Shown here in pieces: positions 28,058 to 37,771 of a stretch of 64,000 nt of DNA. Every line of letters begins with the position of its first letter. Within the stretch, counting starts at the first letter, position 1. The stretch lies in NCBI RefSeq assembly GCF_028550395.1, contig NZ_JAQQKW010000004.1, forward strand, positions 352,760 through 416,759, written 5' to 3'. The notes under the pieces were generated by a model. The model made no database searches. It was not told where the DNA came from and saw nothing but the letters and a program-made list of their open reading frames with translations. The DNA is from Asticcacaulis currens (lineage in GTDB: Bacteria; Pseudomonadota; Alphaproteobacteria; Caulobacterales; Caulobacteraceae). A program made the translations under genes and the position numbers.

Positions 28058-28734
28058 CAGGCGGCTCCCATCAGATAGACGATGCTGAAAACGCCGATCC
28101 AGATGATGTCGAGGAAGTGCCAGAACAGGCTCAGCTCCATCATGCGGATGCGGTTGGCGGGGGTGATGCCGCGGCGGAAAAGGTGGACGAACATGACGCC
28201 CATCCAGATCAGACCCGACGTGACGTGCAGGCCGTGCGTGCCGACCAGAGTGAAGAAGGCCGACAGGAAGGCCGAACGGTCGGGACCGGCCCCTTCGTGG
28301 ATCAGGTGGTTGAACTCATAAATTTCCATGCCCATGAAGCCGAGGCCCAGAAGCCCGGTCACGGCCAGCCAGCCCAGAACGCCGTTCAGCTTGTTGTTCT
28401 GCATTGAGATCATCGACAGACCAAAGGTCAGCGACGACAGCAGAAGCAGCGAGGTTTCGATGGCGACAAAGCCGAGATCGAACAGCTCACGGCCATTGGG
28501 GCCGCCTGCGGTTGCATCCTTCAGCACCGCGAAGGTGGCAAACAGGGTCGCAAAGATCAGGCAGTCGCTCATCAGGTAGATCCAGAAGCCGAGCGTAACC
28601 TTGGCTTCTTCGTCCTGATGGTGGTGGTCGTGCGTGTCGTGGGCTTCGTTCGGATTGTGGTCGTAGGCGGACTTCAACTGATCCTTGAAGGCGCCGACGG
28701 GGTTTTCCGCCGGATTAACGGGGGTGCTGCTCAT
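28057..28734 (-). CDS. cyoC: Cytochrome bo3 ubiquinol oxidase subunit III
   Basis: A 225-aa inner-membrane protein of the heme-copper oxidase subunit III family with five hydrophobic segments. It includes [20 protein letters not shown], the [18 protein letters not shown] segment and a final [16 protein letters not shown], all typical of CyoC. A short histidine-rich stretch ([12 protein letters not shown]) precedes the first helix. It lies two bases downstream of cyoB and overlaps cyoD by one base. Confidence 0.95.
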   Translation of the reverse strand: MSSTPVNPAENPVGAFKDQLKSAYDHNPNEAHDTHDHHHQDEEAKVTLGFWIYLMSDCLIFATLFATFAVLKDATAGGPNGRELFDLGFVAIETSLLLLSSLTFGLSMISMQNNKLNGVLGWLAVTGLLGLGFMGMEIYEFNHLIHEGAGPDRSAFLSAFFTLVGTHGLHVTSGLIWMGVMFVHLFRRGITPANRIRMMELSLFWHFLDIIWIGVFSIVYLMGAA

Positions 28735-28736
28735 GG

Positions 28737-30767
28737 TTACGCCTCCGTCGTTGTGTTGAGCTTGGCGAAGCGCGCGTCTTCGATAGCCTTGATCTCATCA
28801 GGCTGAACGTAATAGTCGCGGTCTTCATTGAAGGTGTGCAGGATGGCGAGCCCGATCATGCCGATCAGGGTCACGACGGCCAGCCACCAGATGTGCCAGA
28901 CCAGCGCAAAGCCGAACGGAATGCTGGCCAGACCGATCAGCAGGCCCGTTGCCGTGTTGCGCGGCATGTGGATCGGCTCATAGGACTTGGGCTGGATATA
29001 GGCTTGACCCGTCTGCTTGGCGTCCCAGAAGGCATCGTGGTTGCCGATGGCCGGGGTGACGGCAAAGTTATAGAAGGGCGGCGGCGAAGAGGTCGCCCAC
29101 TCCAGCGTGCGGCCATCCCACGGGTCGCCGCTGTCGTCGCGCAGCTCATCGCGCTTCCAGATGGAATAGCCGATCTGGACGATCTGAGCGATGATACCGG
29201 CAAAGATGATCAGGGCCCCACAGGCGGCGACGATCAGATAGACGTGCCAGACGGGGTTATCCATGTGGCTTAAGCGGCGCGTCATGCCCATCAGGCCCAA
29301 CGCATAGAGTGGCATGAAGGCGACGTAGAAGCCGATCAGCCAGCACCAGAAGCTGACCTTGCCGATGCCCGAATGCAGGCGGAAGCCGAAGGCCTTGGGG
29401 AACCAGTAGTTGAGGCCCGCAATACAGCCGAACAAAACGCCGCCGATGATCACATTGTGGAAGTGGGCGATCAGGAAGACCGAGTTGTGCAGCACGAAGT
29501 CTGCCCCCGGAATGGCCAGCATGACGCCGGTCGCCCCGCCGATGACGAAGGTGATGATGAAGCCCATGGTCCACAGCATCGGCACTTCGAGGCGCACGCG
29601 GCCGCGGTACATGGTGAACAGCCAGTTGAACACCTTAACCCCGGTGGGGATCGAGATGATCATGGTCGAGATGCCGAAGAAGGCATTGACATTGGCACCC
29701 GCGCCCATGGTGAAGAAGTGGTGCAGCCACACGATGAAGGACAGGATGGCGATACACATGGTCGCATAGACCATGGCGTCATAGCCAAACAGACGCTTGC
29801 GGCAGAAGGTGGCCACGATCTCCGAGAAGATGCCGAAGGCGGGCAGGACGAGGATGTACACTTCCGGGTGACCCCAGGCCCAGATCAGGTTGACGTACAT
29901 CATGGCGTTGCCGCCGCCGTCATTGGTGAAGAAGTGCATCCCGAGGTAACGGTCGAGACCCAGCAGCGCCAGAGTGACGGTCAGGATGGGGAAGGCGGCG
30001 ACGATCAGGATGTTGGCGGCCAGAGTCGTCCAGGTGAAGACCGGCATGCGCATCAGGGTCATGCCCGGCGCGCGCATCTTGAAGATTGTCGCAATCAGGT
30101 TCACCCCGGACAGTGTCGTACCTATCCCCGAAATCTGGATGGCCCAGAGATAATAGTCGACCCCCACACCGGGCGAGAATTGCAAGCCTGACAGGGGCGC
30201 ATAGGCGAGCCAGCCCGTGTGGGCAAACTCACCAACGACCAGCGAGACGTTGATCAGCACCGCACCTGCCGCCGTGAACCAGAAGCTCAGGCTGTTCAGA
30301 TACGGGAAGGCCACGTCGCGCGCCCCGATCTGAAGCGGCATGATGACGTTCATCAGGCCGATCACAAAGGGCATGGCGACAAAGAAGATCATGATCACGC
30401 CGTGGGCGGTGAAGATCTGGTCGAAGTGGTCCGGCGGCAGGAAGCCGTGACCGCCGGCCGAGGCCAAAGCCTGCTGCGCGCGCATCATCAGGGCGTCGGC
30501 AAAGCCGCGCAGCAGCATGATGAGGGCGAGGATGATATACATCACACCGATCTTCTTGTGATCGACGCTGGTCAGCCACTCTTTCCACACATAGGGCCAG
30601 AGCTTGAAATAGGTGGTCAGGCCGAGCACGAGCACGGCGGCACCGACCATACCGGCACCGGCCCCCATGATGATGGGGTCGTGCCATGGCACGGAGCTGA
30701 TATCGAGTTTACCGAAGAGGAAGCGAAGAACGGGGTCTTCGTGGAGTTCGGCGACAGGGCTGGACAT
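28737..30767 (-). CDS. cyoB: Cytochrome bo3 ubiquinol oxidase subunit I
   Basis: The 676-aa catalytic subunit of the quinol oxidase. About fifteen hydrophobic segments are present. Heme and CuB ligand regions are intact: [15 protein letters not shown] (low-spin heme His), [17 protein letters not shown] with the His-Pro-Glu-Val-Tyr set for Cu[12 protein letters not shown] (paired CuB histidines) and [12 protein letters not shown] (heme histidines). It reduces oxygen to water and pumps protons using ubiquinol. The ATG lies 45 bases after cyoA. Confidence 0.96.
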   Translation of the reverse strand: MSSPVAELHEDPVLRFLFGKLDISSVPWHDPIIMGAGAGMVGAAVLVLGLTTYFKLWPYVWKEWLTSVDHKKIGVMYIILALIMLLRGFADALMMRAQQALASAGGHGFLPPDHFDQIFTAHGVIMIFFVAMPFVIGLMNVIMPLQIGARDVAFPYLNSLSFWFTAAGAVLINVSLVVGEFAHTGWLAYAPLSGLQFSPGVGVDYYLWAIQISGIGTTLSGVNLIATIFKMRAPGMTLMRMPVFTWTTLAANILIVAAFPILTVTLALLGLDRYLGMHFFTNDGGGNAMMYVNLIWAWGHPEVYILVLPAFGIFSEIVATFCRKRLFGYDAMVYATMCIAILSFIVWLHHFFTMGAGANVNAFFGISTMIISIPTGVKVFNWLFTMYRGRVRLEVPMLWTMGFIITFVIGGATGVMLAIPGADFVLHNSVFLIAHFHNVIIGGVLFGCIAGLNYWFPKAFGFRLHSGIGKVSFWCWLIGFYVAFMPLYALGLMGMTRRLSHMDNPVWHVYLIVAACGALIIFAGIIAQIVQIGYSIWKRDELRDDSGDPWDGRTLEWATSSPPPFYNFAVTPAIGNHDAFWDAKQTGQAYIQPKSYEPIHMPRNTATGLLIGLASIPFGFALVWHIWWLAVVTLIGMIGLAILHTFNEDRDYYVQPDEIKAIEDARFAKLNTTTEA

Positions 30768-30812
30768 GGGTTATAATCTTTTTACGGGTCAGGTTTGGGG
30801 GCGGCGCGGAAC

Positions 30813-31838
30813 TCAGCTTTCCGGAGTGGCGCGGTTCAGCGCCACCTTGTCGGCCGTCTTGTTTTTGGACGTCAGGATCTCAGGGGCGACGCAATCGACC
30901 GCGCCGGGCACCAGATTCTTCATCATCGCCATGTTGAAGGCGTCTTCCTTACAAAGACCCCCATCGGCGCAGCCATTGAGGACCTTGGTGAAGAGGGCGG
31001 GCTGAACCGCTGCATAATAGGCCGGGGCCTTCAGCGTGCTTTTCTGGTGCAGGCTCTTGTAGGCGCCGGCATCGAGCGTCTGACCGGAGGCCTTGGCGCT
31101 GGCCACCCAGGCGTCGAAGCCGGTCTGGTCCACGGCCTTGGCCTTGAACTTCATGTCGGCGAAGCCGAAGCCCGAATAGTTGGCGGAAATGCCGTCATAG
31201 ACACCGGCGTGGTCGGCGCGCAGCGACAGGTGCGTTTGCATGCCGTTCATGGCGTAGATCTGCGTGCCGAGCTGCGGGATGAAGAAGGAGTTCATCACGC
31301 TGGCCGAGGTGATCTCGAAATGGACGGGGACACCGACCGGCATGGCCATCTCGTTGACCGTGGCGATGCCGTACTGCGGATAGATGAACAGCCATTTCCA
31401 GTCGAGCGCCACGACCTGAACCTCGATCGGGGTCACGCCCGCCTTGTCGGCAGCGGCTTCGACCTTCTTGTGCGGGTCAAGCTGGTGCGTCGAAATCCAC
31501 GTCACCGTACCGAGCGCGATGATGATCAGCGTCGGGATGGCCCACACCACGGCTTCGATGCGGTTGGAGTGCTCGAAGTTCGGATCATAGGTCGCCTTGG
31601 TGTTCGAGGCGCGGTAACGCCACGCAAACCACAGGGTCATGACGATCACCGGCACGACCGGGATCAGCATGAGAAGGGTGGCGAGGATGATCAGGTCCTT
31701 TTGCGCCAGACCGACCGGACCCTTGGGGTCCATCAGTGCCCAGTCACAGCCGCTTAAGGACACGGCGGCGGTCACCATCAGGCCCGCGATGAGGCCCTTG
31801 CGGATCAGGTTCCTGCCTTCAAAAAAATTCAGATGCAC
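30813..31838 (-). CDS. cyoA: Cytochrome bo3 ubiquinol oxidase subunit II
   Basis: A 341-aa lipoprotein subunit. The signal ends in the lipobox LSGC with Cys31. Two membrane helices follow, then a periplasmic cupredoxin domain with WKWLFIYPQYGIATVNE and MNSFFIPQLGTQIYAMNG. CuA ligands are absent, as expected for a quinol rather than cytochrome c oxidase. The first codon is GTG (31838); no better ATG exists before the signal. It is first in cyoABCD, with a 321-base upstream gap that contains palindromes. Confidence 0.95.
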   Translation of the reverse strand: MHLNFFEGRNLIRKGLIAGLMVTAAVSLSGCDWALMDPKGPVGLAQKDLIILATLLMLIPVVPVIVMTLWFAWRYRASNTKATYDPNFEHSNRIEAVVWAIPTLIIIALGTVTWISTHQLDPHKKVEAAADKAGVTPIEVQVVALDWKWLFIYPQYGIATVNEMAMPVGVPVHFEITSASVMNSFFIPQLGTQIYAMNGMQTHLSLRADHAGVYDGISANYSGFGFADMKFKAKAVDQTGFDAWVASAKASGQTLDAGAYKSLHQKSTLKAPAYYAAVQPALFTKVLNGCADGGLCKEDAFNMAMMKNLVPGAVDCVAPEILTSKNKTADKVALNRATPES

Positions 31839-32159
31839 GACGCGTTCACCGAAGTAAGTCCCGCATGCGGGAGGTTTTCAAATGTCAAAGCGTTCGCGTC
31901 CTAATGAAATTGGGAAGAAGCGCAAGGGACAAATTGTCTCAGGCGGATCGGTCGCATCCTGTTAACCATGCCGGTATTTTTGTTATTTGAAATTCGGCAC
32001 TTATGTAAAAAATGCGTGAGGAGGCGCGGGCCTGGGGATAAATAAATGACATATGTGTCAGATTGCCGCAGATTCCTCTTGCGCAAACCGTTGCGGCGCG
32101 TAAGGATGGGACAAATTGACGCTGTTGTGAGTTTTGGCGTCAGCTATGGAGGAACTGAC
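31839..32159. promoter_or_regulatory. Divergent promoter region, cyoA and small membrane protein
   Basis: This gap holds a perfect 12-base palindrome CCCGCATGCGGG (31860-31871) in the cyoA leader, the palindrome GACAAATTGTC (31928-31938), a near copy GGGACAAATTGAC (32108-32120), and TGACATATGTGTCA (32047-32060). The repeated GGGACAAATTG word on both sides suggests a shared regulator. The identity of that regulator is unknown. An upstream extension of the small ORF (from 32046) is not supported. Confidence 0.45.
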
Positions 32160-32588
32160 ATGACGGATGCTCTGCACACCTATCGTTTCGGACCGGTCGT
32201 CAAAATCGCCCTGCTGTCGGCGGCCCTGCTACAAATTGTCGCAGGCGTTCTGCTTATGGCGCAGGCCTATCTGGCGGGCGGCACGGTTCTGCAACAGTTT
32301 TCGGGCGTGGTGCTGGGTATGATCCCGGTGTCGATTGCGCTCTTCCTCACCCCGGTTCTCTGGCGCTGCGAACTGCGCGTCTTTGAAGACCGTCTGGAAT
32401 ATCAGGGCGTCCTGCTCGACATCGCCATTCCGCGCGATCACATCGTCGCCGCCGTAGCCCCGCGTCGCGGTCTGGGCATGTTTGATGTGTCTCTGGAGCT
32501 GGTCAATGCGCCGTTCCGTCGCCTGCATCTGGCCATTATGGACCGCAATGAGGAGCGTCTGGCGCGCTGGCTCACCCAGACGGCGTGA
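32160..32588 (+). CDS. Small membrane protein of unknown function
   Basis: A 142-aa protein. The start MTDALHTYRFG at 32160 has GGAGG eight bases upstream. Two hydrophobic helices (IALLSAALLQIVAGVLLMAQ and VVLGMIPVSIALFLTPVLW) are followed by a ~75-residue cytosolic region (LRVFEDRLEYQGVLLDIAIP) that resembles the beta-strand pattern of bacterial PH-like domains. I do not recognise a named family. It lies between cyoA and the SURF1 gene, so a link to the oxidase is possible but unsupported by sequence. Confidence 0.7.
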   Translation: MTDALHTYRFGPVVKIALLSAALLQIVAGVLLMAQAYLAGGTVLQQFSGVVLGMIPVSIALFLTPVLWRCELRVFEDRLEYQGVLLDIAIPRDHIVAAVAPRRGLGMFDVSLELVNAPFRRLHLAIMDRNEERLARWLTQTA

Positions 32589-32651
32589 GAGGTTTAAACG
32601 GGGTTGAAACGAGAATAATAAACGAAGCGCTCGTCCATCGGACGGGCGCTT

Positions 32652-33383
32652 TTACTTTGCCTGTGGCTCATCCCCGGACATCTCTCCCCGCCGGCCGCGA
32701 CGGCTTAGCCACAGACTGATGCCGGCCAGACCGCCCGCCAGACTGAACCACGTAATGGCATAGACCAGATGGTTGTTGGTGAAGCGTACGACGGTCAGTC
32801 CGCCCTGCGGTAGGCCGCCGGGCAAGGGCGTGGCCTCGGCGTCGACGAACCAGTTGGGCACCTTGAGCTGACGCGCCCTCGCGATCTGCGCCACGTCGCG
32901 CAGGAACCATTGGTCCTTGGCCGGGTCGTTGGGCTGCGAGAACAGCCAGCCCCTGTCTTGGCTCAGGCGAACAAGGCCAGTGACCTCGACCTCGCCGCCT
33001 ATCTGCCCGGCGGTGCGCGTGGCCGGATCACGCTTATCCGTCGGCACATAGCCGCGATTGACCATGACCGTGCCGTCTGGTGTCTCCAGCGGCGTCATCA
33101 CCCAGTAGCCCGCACCTAAATCGGTCAGAGCATAGACCTGCGTTTCCTTGTCATGTCGGAAATGACCACGCAGCCTCACGCGCCGGTATTCATCGCGCTC
33201 AGCGGTGAAGGCGGGCCAGCCAGCCGGTCCGCGCACCAGGGGCTGAGGAGCGGCATGGACGCGCGCCGTGACGGTTTCGATTAGCGCTGTTTTCCACATC
33301 AGGCGCTGCACCTGCCAGATCCCCAATCCGCTCAGGGTCACGACGGCGACACAGACGCAGATCAGGGCCAGAAAACGACGCAT
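32652..33383 (-). CDS. SURF1 family oxidase assembly protein
   Basis: A 243-aa inner-membrane protein with one helix at each end (residues about 3-20 and 205-225) and a periplasmic domain between. SURF1 phrases are present: LGIWQVQRLMWK after the first helix, RVRLRGHFRHDKETQV, VMVNRGYVP, and NNHLVYAITWFSLAGGL at the C-terminal helix. SURF1 helps insert heme into heme-copper oxidases, and quinol oxidase operons of alphaproteobacteria often carry one, so CyoB is the likely client. The ATG at 33383 follows GAAAGGGA. A GTG five codons upstream is an alternative. Confidence 0.9.
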   Translation of the reverse strand: MRRFLALICVCVAVVTLSGLGIWQVQRLMWKTALIETVTARVHAAPQPLVRGPAGWPAFTAERDEYRRVRLRGHFRHDKETQVYALTDLGAGYWVMTPLETPDGTVMVNRGYVPTDKRDPATRTAGQIGGEVEVTGLVRLSQDRGWLFSQPNDPAKDQWFLRDVAQIARARQLKVPNWFVDAEATPLPGGLPQGGLTVVRFTNNHLVYAITWFSLAGGLAGISLWLSRRGRRGEMSGDEPQAK

Positions 33384-33620
33384 GGCATTCCCTTTCACAA
33401 GGCGATCACACCCCCGCAGGGTGGCCTATAGGGCATTGGCGCACAATATGCACGAAAATGTGTAATGCCAGTGGGTTCCCATTCGCTACGGACGGGTGTT
33501 TATTTACCACTGGTTAATCCTGTGATCCCATAACTCGCGATTATAGAGTGGCGTAACCCTATTGGCAGACGGCGGTCGCAGCGGGCGGCTGACGCAGATA
33601 AGCAGGGCGGGGGTCCTCTT

Positions 33621-34766
33621 ATGGTTTTTGAAATGTCCGGCACGCAGAAGGATGTGCGCAGCCTCGCAAATCTCGGCGAGACGGCCTCGACGTCGCGCGT
33701 GCTGAACCTCGGCTACGTCTATCGTGCGCACGGCGAATTGCCGGAATATACGGCCAAGCCGTTCTTTGCCAACCGGCAGATGAACCGGGCCCTGATCCTC
33801 AAACATACGCTGCGCGCCAATGAGCAGGACCTGTTCACTAAGCCGCGCCGCACCACGACCAAGATCATCCTGCCGTTCGATCCGGACGATCTGAAACTGG
33901 GCGGGCAGTCGGTGCTGGTGGGGCAGGTCGGTTACGACAACTTCTTACGCAACATCTATAACACCAAAACCATCGCGGCCCTGCCGGATGTAGAGGTGTT
34001 GCGCGCGCTGGATGAACTGCCGTCGCTCGATCCGTTTTTGGTGCGCGAGCATCTGGGGCGGCGCGGCTATCGCCCCGCAAGCTGTTATCTGCATATCACC
34101 CAGGCCGACATTGCGCGCATGATCGGCTTTGCCAATGGCGAAATCGAGAGTCTGGTGCGCGAGGCTTTCGGCTCGGCCATGCAGCAGGCGACGCTTAAAC
34201 TGGCGGGCAAAATTCTGGCGAATGAACTCGATAATGAACTCGACCCGCTGCGCATGACGCTGCGCCTGTCCAGCGCCGAATTTTCCGACGGCATCTTCTC
34301 ATGGCGTGGCTTTCTCTATTTCAAATGGCGCTATACCGAGCTTCAGGGCGAACTGAACAAGGTGCTCAACGGCCTCGCCACCTACCAGCCCATGCTGACG
34401 CGCGACAAGGCGGTGCTGGAGTTTCTGGCCGATATCCGTCCGCGTCTGGCCAAGCGGATTTCACTGGCCATCGTCTCGGTGGGTCGCACGCTGGCCGTCT
34501 ATGATCAGGCCTATCTGGCCCTGACCAAGGGGCATGATCCCGGCCCCTTCCGTCGCTTCCTGCTCGAAGGCCCGTCGTTGTTCTTCGAACTGGGCGAACA
34601 TATCGGCATCCTTAGCCACATCAGCTCCTTCTGGAATTACCGCATGTCGCGGGTCAACCGGATGCAGCGCATGTCGGCGGAAGAATATTCCGAACTTCTG
34701 ATGGACTATTCCGACAGCCTGTCGGCGCTCTATCTTGAAGATGAGAGCACCGCCCAGAGCTGGTAA
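33621..34766 (+). CDS. Conserved-looking hypothetical protein, 381 aa
   Basis: A soluble protein with no signal peptide and no transmembrane segment. The N-terminal third contains a beta-rich part (TTTKIILPFDPDDLKLGGQS, then VLVGQVGYDNFLRNI). The remainder is mainly helical and charged, with FSWRGFLYFKWRYTEL and a C-terminal SRVNRMQRMSAEEYSELL segment. I do not recognise a family. Codon use matches its neighbours, and the long frame has no competing frame, so it is a real gene. The start is uncertain between 33621 and 33633. It stands alone between the SURF1 gene and the convergent M16 protease gene. Confidence 0.75.
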   Translation: MVFEMSGTQKDVRSLANLGETASTSRVLNLGYVYRAHGELPEYTAKPFFANRQMNRALILKHTLRANEQDLFTKPRRTTTKIILPFDPDDLKLGGQSVLVGQVGYDNFLRNIYNTKTIAALPDVEVLRALDELPSLDPFLVREHLGRRGYRPASCYLHITQADIARMIGFANGEIESLVREAFGSAMQQATLKLAGKILANELDNELDPLRMTLRLSSAEFSDGIFSWRGFLYFKWRYTELQGELNKVLNGLATYQPMLTRDKAVLEFLADIRPRLAKRISLAIVSVGRTLAVYDQAYLALTKGHDPGPFRRFLLEGPSLFFELGEHIGILSHISSFWNYRMSRVNRMQRMSAEEYSELLMDYSDSLSALYLEDESTAQSW

Positions 34767-34823
34767 GGTATTGAGAGCGCCTTCCGAAACGGGTGCTACG
34801 GTATTGGCTGCGCCGCTTGTGGC

Positions 34824-37682
34824 TTACCGGAAGGGCTCGACCATCTGGACCGGGCCATAGCCTAGTGCTTCCAGACGTTTGGCCTGCGTCGCTGCATCCC
34901 CGACCACCACCAGTATCATGCGATCCGTGTTCAGATAGGTGCGCGCCACCTGCTGCACCGTGGCTCTGTCGAGCGTGGACAGGGTGGCGTTTTCGCGGGC
35001 AATATAGTCCGCGGGCAGACCGTCATCTCCGATACGGGCGAGAAGCCCCAGCTTGGCGCGTAGCGTCTCGAAGGCGCGGGCGCGCGCCTTGATCAGCGAT
35101 CCCTTGGTCAGGTCGAGATCGGCCTGGCTGTAGGTGGTGCCAAAGTCGCGCATGATGTCCCGCATCAGGGTCGCGGATTCCAACGTGACATTGGCGCGCA
35201 CAGGCGCCGTCATTTCAAAGCGCCCGCCGGTCGTGCCGCCTGCAAAGCGCGAGTCGGCCGCGTAGGTATAGCCCTTGCCTTCGCGCAGTTCCTGCGTCAG
35301 GCGCGACGCGAAGCCGCCCCCGCCCAGAATGAAGTTGGCCGCATAGCCCTTGAACCAGTCGCCCGAACCGCGCGCCGGGCCCGGCCGCACAAAGAGCAGA
35401 GCCGACTGCTTGGCGCCCGGTACGTCGTAGAACAGGATCTGCGTGCGCGACGGTTCGCTAAAGGCAATGCTGCCCATCGGGGTCGGTGCCGGTCCGGTCC
35501 AGCGCGCCGCCAGCGGTGCAAAAGCCTTGGCGACCTCCGCTTCGCTGATCGCTCCGGCCACGCGGATACGGGCGGCCTGCGGCGCATAGGTGCTGGCCAT
35601 AAAGCGCTTCACGTCATCCAGACTGAGGGCGGTGACCGATTCCGGCGTGCCGCGCACATCGTTGGCCAGTGCGCTGCCTTTATAGAGGGCGCGACGCATG
35701 ACCAGTTCCGCCACCTCCTCCGGCTCGGCGCGAGAGGCCTGAATCCCGGCAATCGCCGCGGACTTGGCCAGCGCCAGTTCTTCCGGGTCCCAGCGCGGTT
35801 CGGTGAGCATTTCGGTGATCAGCGCCGCCGTTGCCCTGAAATTGCGGGCCAGGGTCGTGCCGCTGATCAGGGTGCGTTCTTGACCCACATCGACCGACAG
35901 GCTGGCCCCCAGGCCTTTCAGGGCGTTCTGGAACTGCTCGCGCGTGCGGGTTTTGGTACCACGCACCAGCATGTCGGCGACCAGACTGGCCGCCCCCGGG
36001 CGCGCGGGGTCGTCGCGCAACTGACCGCCGTCAATCGCGATCTGGAAGGCCACAACCGGCAGCTCGTGATCTTCTATGCCCGTCAGGCCCGTCCCGTTGG
36101 GCAGGGCCCCTTTCCAGATGGCGGGCGTTTTCACCTGCGGAGTCGGGCCTGCGGGCGGTTCAACCGTGCGGTCGATGCGCGACGGCGTGCGCGGCACCTG
36201 CGTGCGCCCGGCCGTCTGATCGACCGCCGCTTCGGCCCCCTGCACAATCGCCTCTTCGGCCTCGACCTTCGCCGGTTGTGATCCGCTAAGGGCCAGTGCG
36301 TCCTGACCCTTCGGCAAGACGCTCAGCTCAAGGTGCGGCCGCGCCAGATCGAAGCGGTCGAGCGCCGCCATCACATCCGCCGGGGTCAGGGCCTTCAGTT
36401 GCTTCAGATAGGTATCGACCAGATCAGGACGGCGGGACTGGGTCTCAGAGTCGGCGATCATCTGCACCTTGCCGATGACGCTGCCCACCTGCTGATAGAG
36501 GGCAGCCTCGCGTGACGCCTTCAGGCGTTCCAGCTTTTCCGCGCTGATGCCCTCGCGCCGGAAGCGGGCCATGCCGGCACTGACGGCCGCCCGCACCGTG
36601 TCCAGCGGCACATTTTCAAAGGCCCGGATCTGCATCAGGCCGAGGCCGGTGATTTGATTGTCCCAGACGAAGCCGTCCACGCCGTCGCTGACCTTGGCGT
36701 CTTCGACCACGGCCTGATAGACCGGACCATCCGGCCCTTCGGTCAGGGCAGCGAACAAAAGCTCATCCGCCACCGTCTCCGGCGCCCCCTTTTGTGTGGC
36801 GGGCCACACCAGGGTGAGTTGCGGCAGGGGGGCGAACTTATCGACATAGCTCAGCCGGCGCGTTTCGCTCAGGCTGGCCGGACGCGGGGTGGGGATGGGG
36901 GCGGGCTGACCCGCCTTGAACTCGCCGAAATAGCGTTCGACCCACTGGCGGGTCTGGGCCGGATCGAAGTCGCCGGAAATCACCAGAGTGACGTTGTTGG
37001 GGACGTACCAGCGGCGGTAGAAGCTGCGGACATCCTCAAGCGAGGCCGCCGACAGGTCCGCCAAGGAGCCGATCGTCGTCCAGCTATAGGGGTGGTCGGG
37101 GGCAAACAGGGCTGACTGAACGATGGGCAGGACCTGACCATAGGGGACATTGTCCACGCGCTGGCGCTTCTCGTTCTTGACGACCTCGATCTCTTTGGCG
37201 ACGACGGCCGGCGTGACCGTATTGATGAAGAAGCCGAGTTTGTCGGCTTCGGCCCACAGCATCTTTTCCAGCGCATCATTGGGAACGGTCTGCAAATAGA
37301 CCGTGTGGTCCATATTGGTGTAGCCATTGGCCCCTTCACCGCCCACGCGCGCCGACAGCTTGTCGAGCCCGCCGGGGCCGAGGTTTTCCGAATTCAGGAA
37401 AAACAGGTGCTCGAACAGGTGGGCAAAGCCGGTGCGTCCGGGCACTTCGCGTGCGGAGCCCACATGCGCGACCAGCGCCACCGCCACGACCGGGTCCGAA
37501 CGGTCCACATTGAGCACCACCCGCATCCCGTTGGGCAGGGTATAGGCCTCGGCGGGAATGAGCGAGGCGGGGGCCGCCGCCCGGGTGGCCGAAGCCGGCG
37601 GAACGCTCTGACCTGCGGCGGGCAAGGCCGAAAGGGTGAGGGCCGCCGCGATCAGCGTGGCATGAACAGGCGATGTCGTCAT
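34824..37682 (-). CDS. Secreted M16 family zinc metalloprotease
   Basis: A 952-aa exported peptidase with a Sec signal ending near residue 25 (LPAAGQS). The first M16 domain carries the inverted zinc motif HLFEH at residues 88-92, with a downstream Glu expected in the EVVKNEKRQR segment. A second M16 repeat from about residue 500 (PVVAFQIAIDGGQLRDDPAR) lacks the zinc ligands, as usual for the structural half. Enzymes of this type degrade peptides in the periplasm. Start 37682 has GGGGAG upstream. It ends 57 bases from the convergent 381-aa gene and is not obviously tied to the pectin genes next to it. Confidence 0.92.
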   Translation of the reverse strand: MTTSPVHATLIAAALTLSALPAAGQSVPPASATRAAAPASLIPAEAYTLPNGMRVVLNVDRSDPVVAVALVAHVGSAREVPGRTGFAHLFEHLFFLNSENLGPGGLDKLSARVGGEGANGYTNMDHTVYLQTVPNDALEKMLWAEADKLGFFINTVTPAVVAKEIEVVKNEKRQRVDNVPYGQVLPIVQSALFAPDHPYSWTTIGSLADLSAASLEDVRSFYRRWYVPNNVTLVISGDFDPAQTRQWVERYFGEFKAGQPAPIPTPRPASLSETRRLSYVDKFAPLPQLTLVWPATQKGAPETVADELLFAALTEGPDGPVYQAVVEDAKVSDGVDGFVWDNQITGLGLMQIRAFENVPLDTVRAAVSAGMARFRREGISAEKLERLKASREAALYQQVGSVIGKVQMIADSETQSRRPDLVDTYLKQLKALTPADVMAALDRFDLARPHLELSVLPKGQDALALSGSQPAKVEAEEAIVQGAEAAVDQTAGRTQVPRTPSRIDRTVEPPAGPTPQVKTPAIWKGALPNGTGLTGIEDHELPVVAFQIAIDGGQLRDDPARPGAASLVADMLVRGTKTRTREQFQNALKGLGASLSVDVGQERTLISGTTLARNFRATAALITEMLTEPRWDPEELALAKSAAIAGIQASRAEPEEVAELVMRRALYKGSALANDVRGTPESVTALSLDDVKRFMASTYAPQAARIRVAGAISEAEVAKAFAPLAARWTGPAPTPMGSIAFSEPSRTQILFYDVPGAKQSALLFVRPGPARGSGDWFKGYAANFILGGGGFASRLTQELREGKGYTYAADSRFAGGTTGGRFEMTAPVRANVTLESATLMRDIMRDFGTTYSQADLDLTKGSLIKARARAFETLRAKLGLLARIGDDGLPADYIARENATLSTLDRATVQQVARTYLNTDRMILVVVGDAATQAKRLEALGYGPVQMVEPFR

Positions 37683-37771
37683 AAGGGGCTCCCCAGCCGT
37701 CCGGACAAAGGTCAGTACGCGTTCAAACGAAACGGACTGTAACCCCTAATCCGGACAGACGACAAGTCGCC

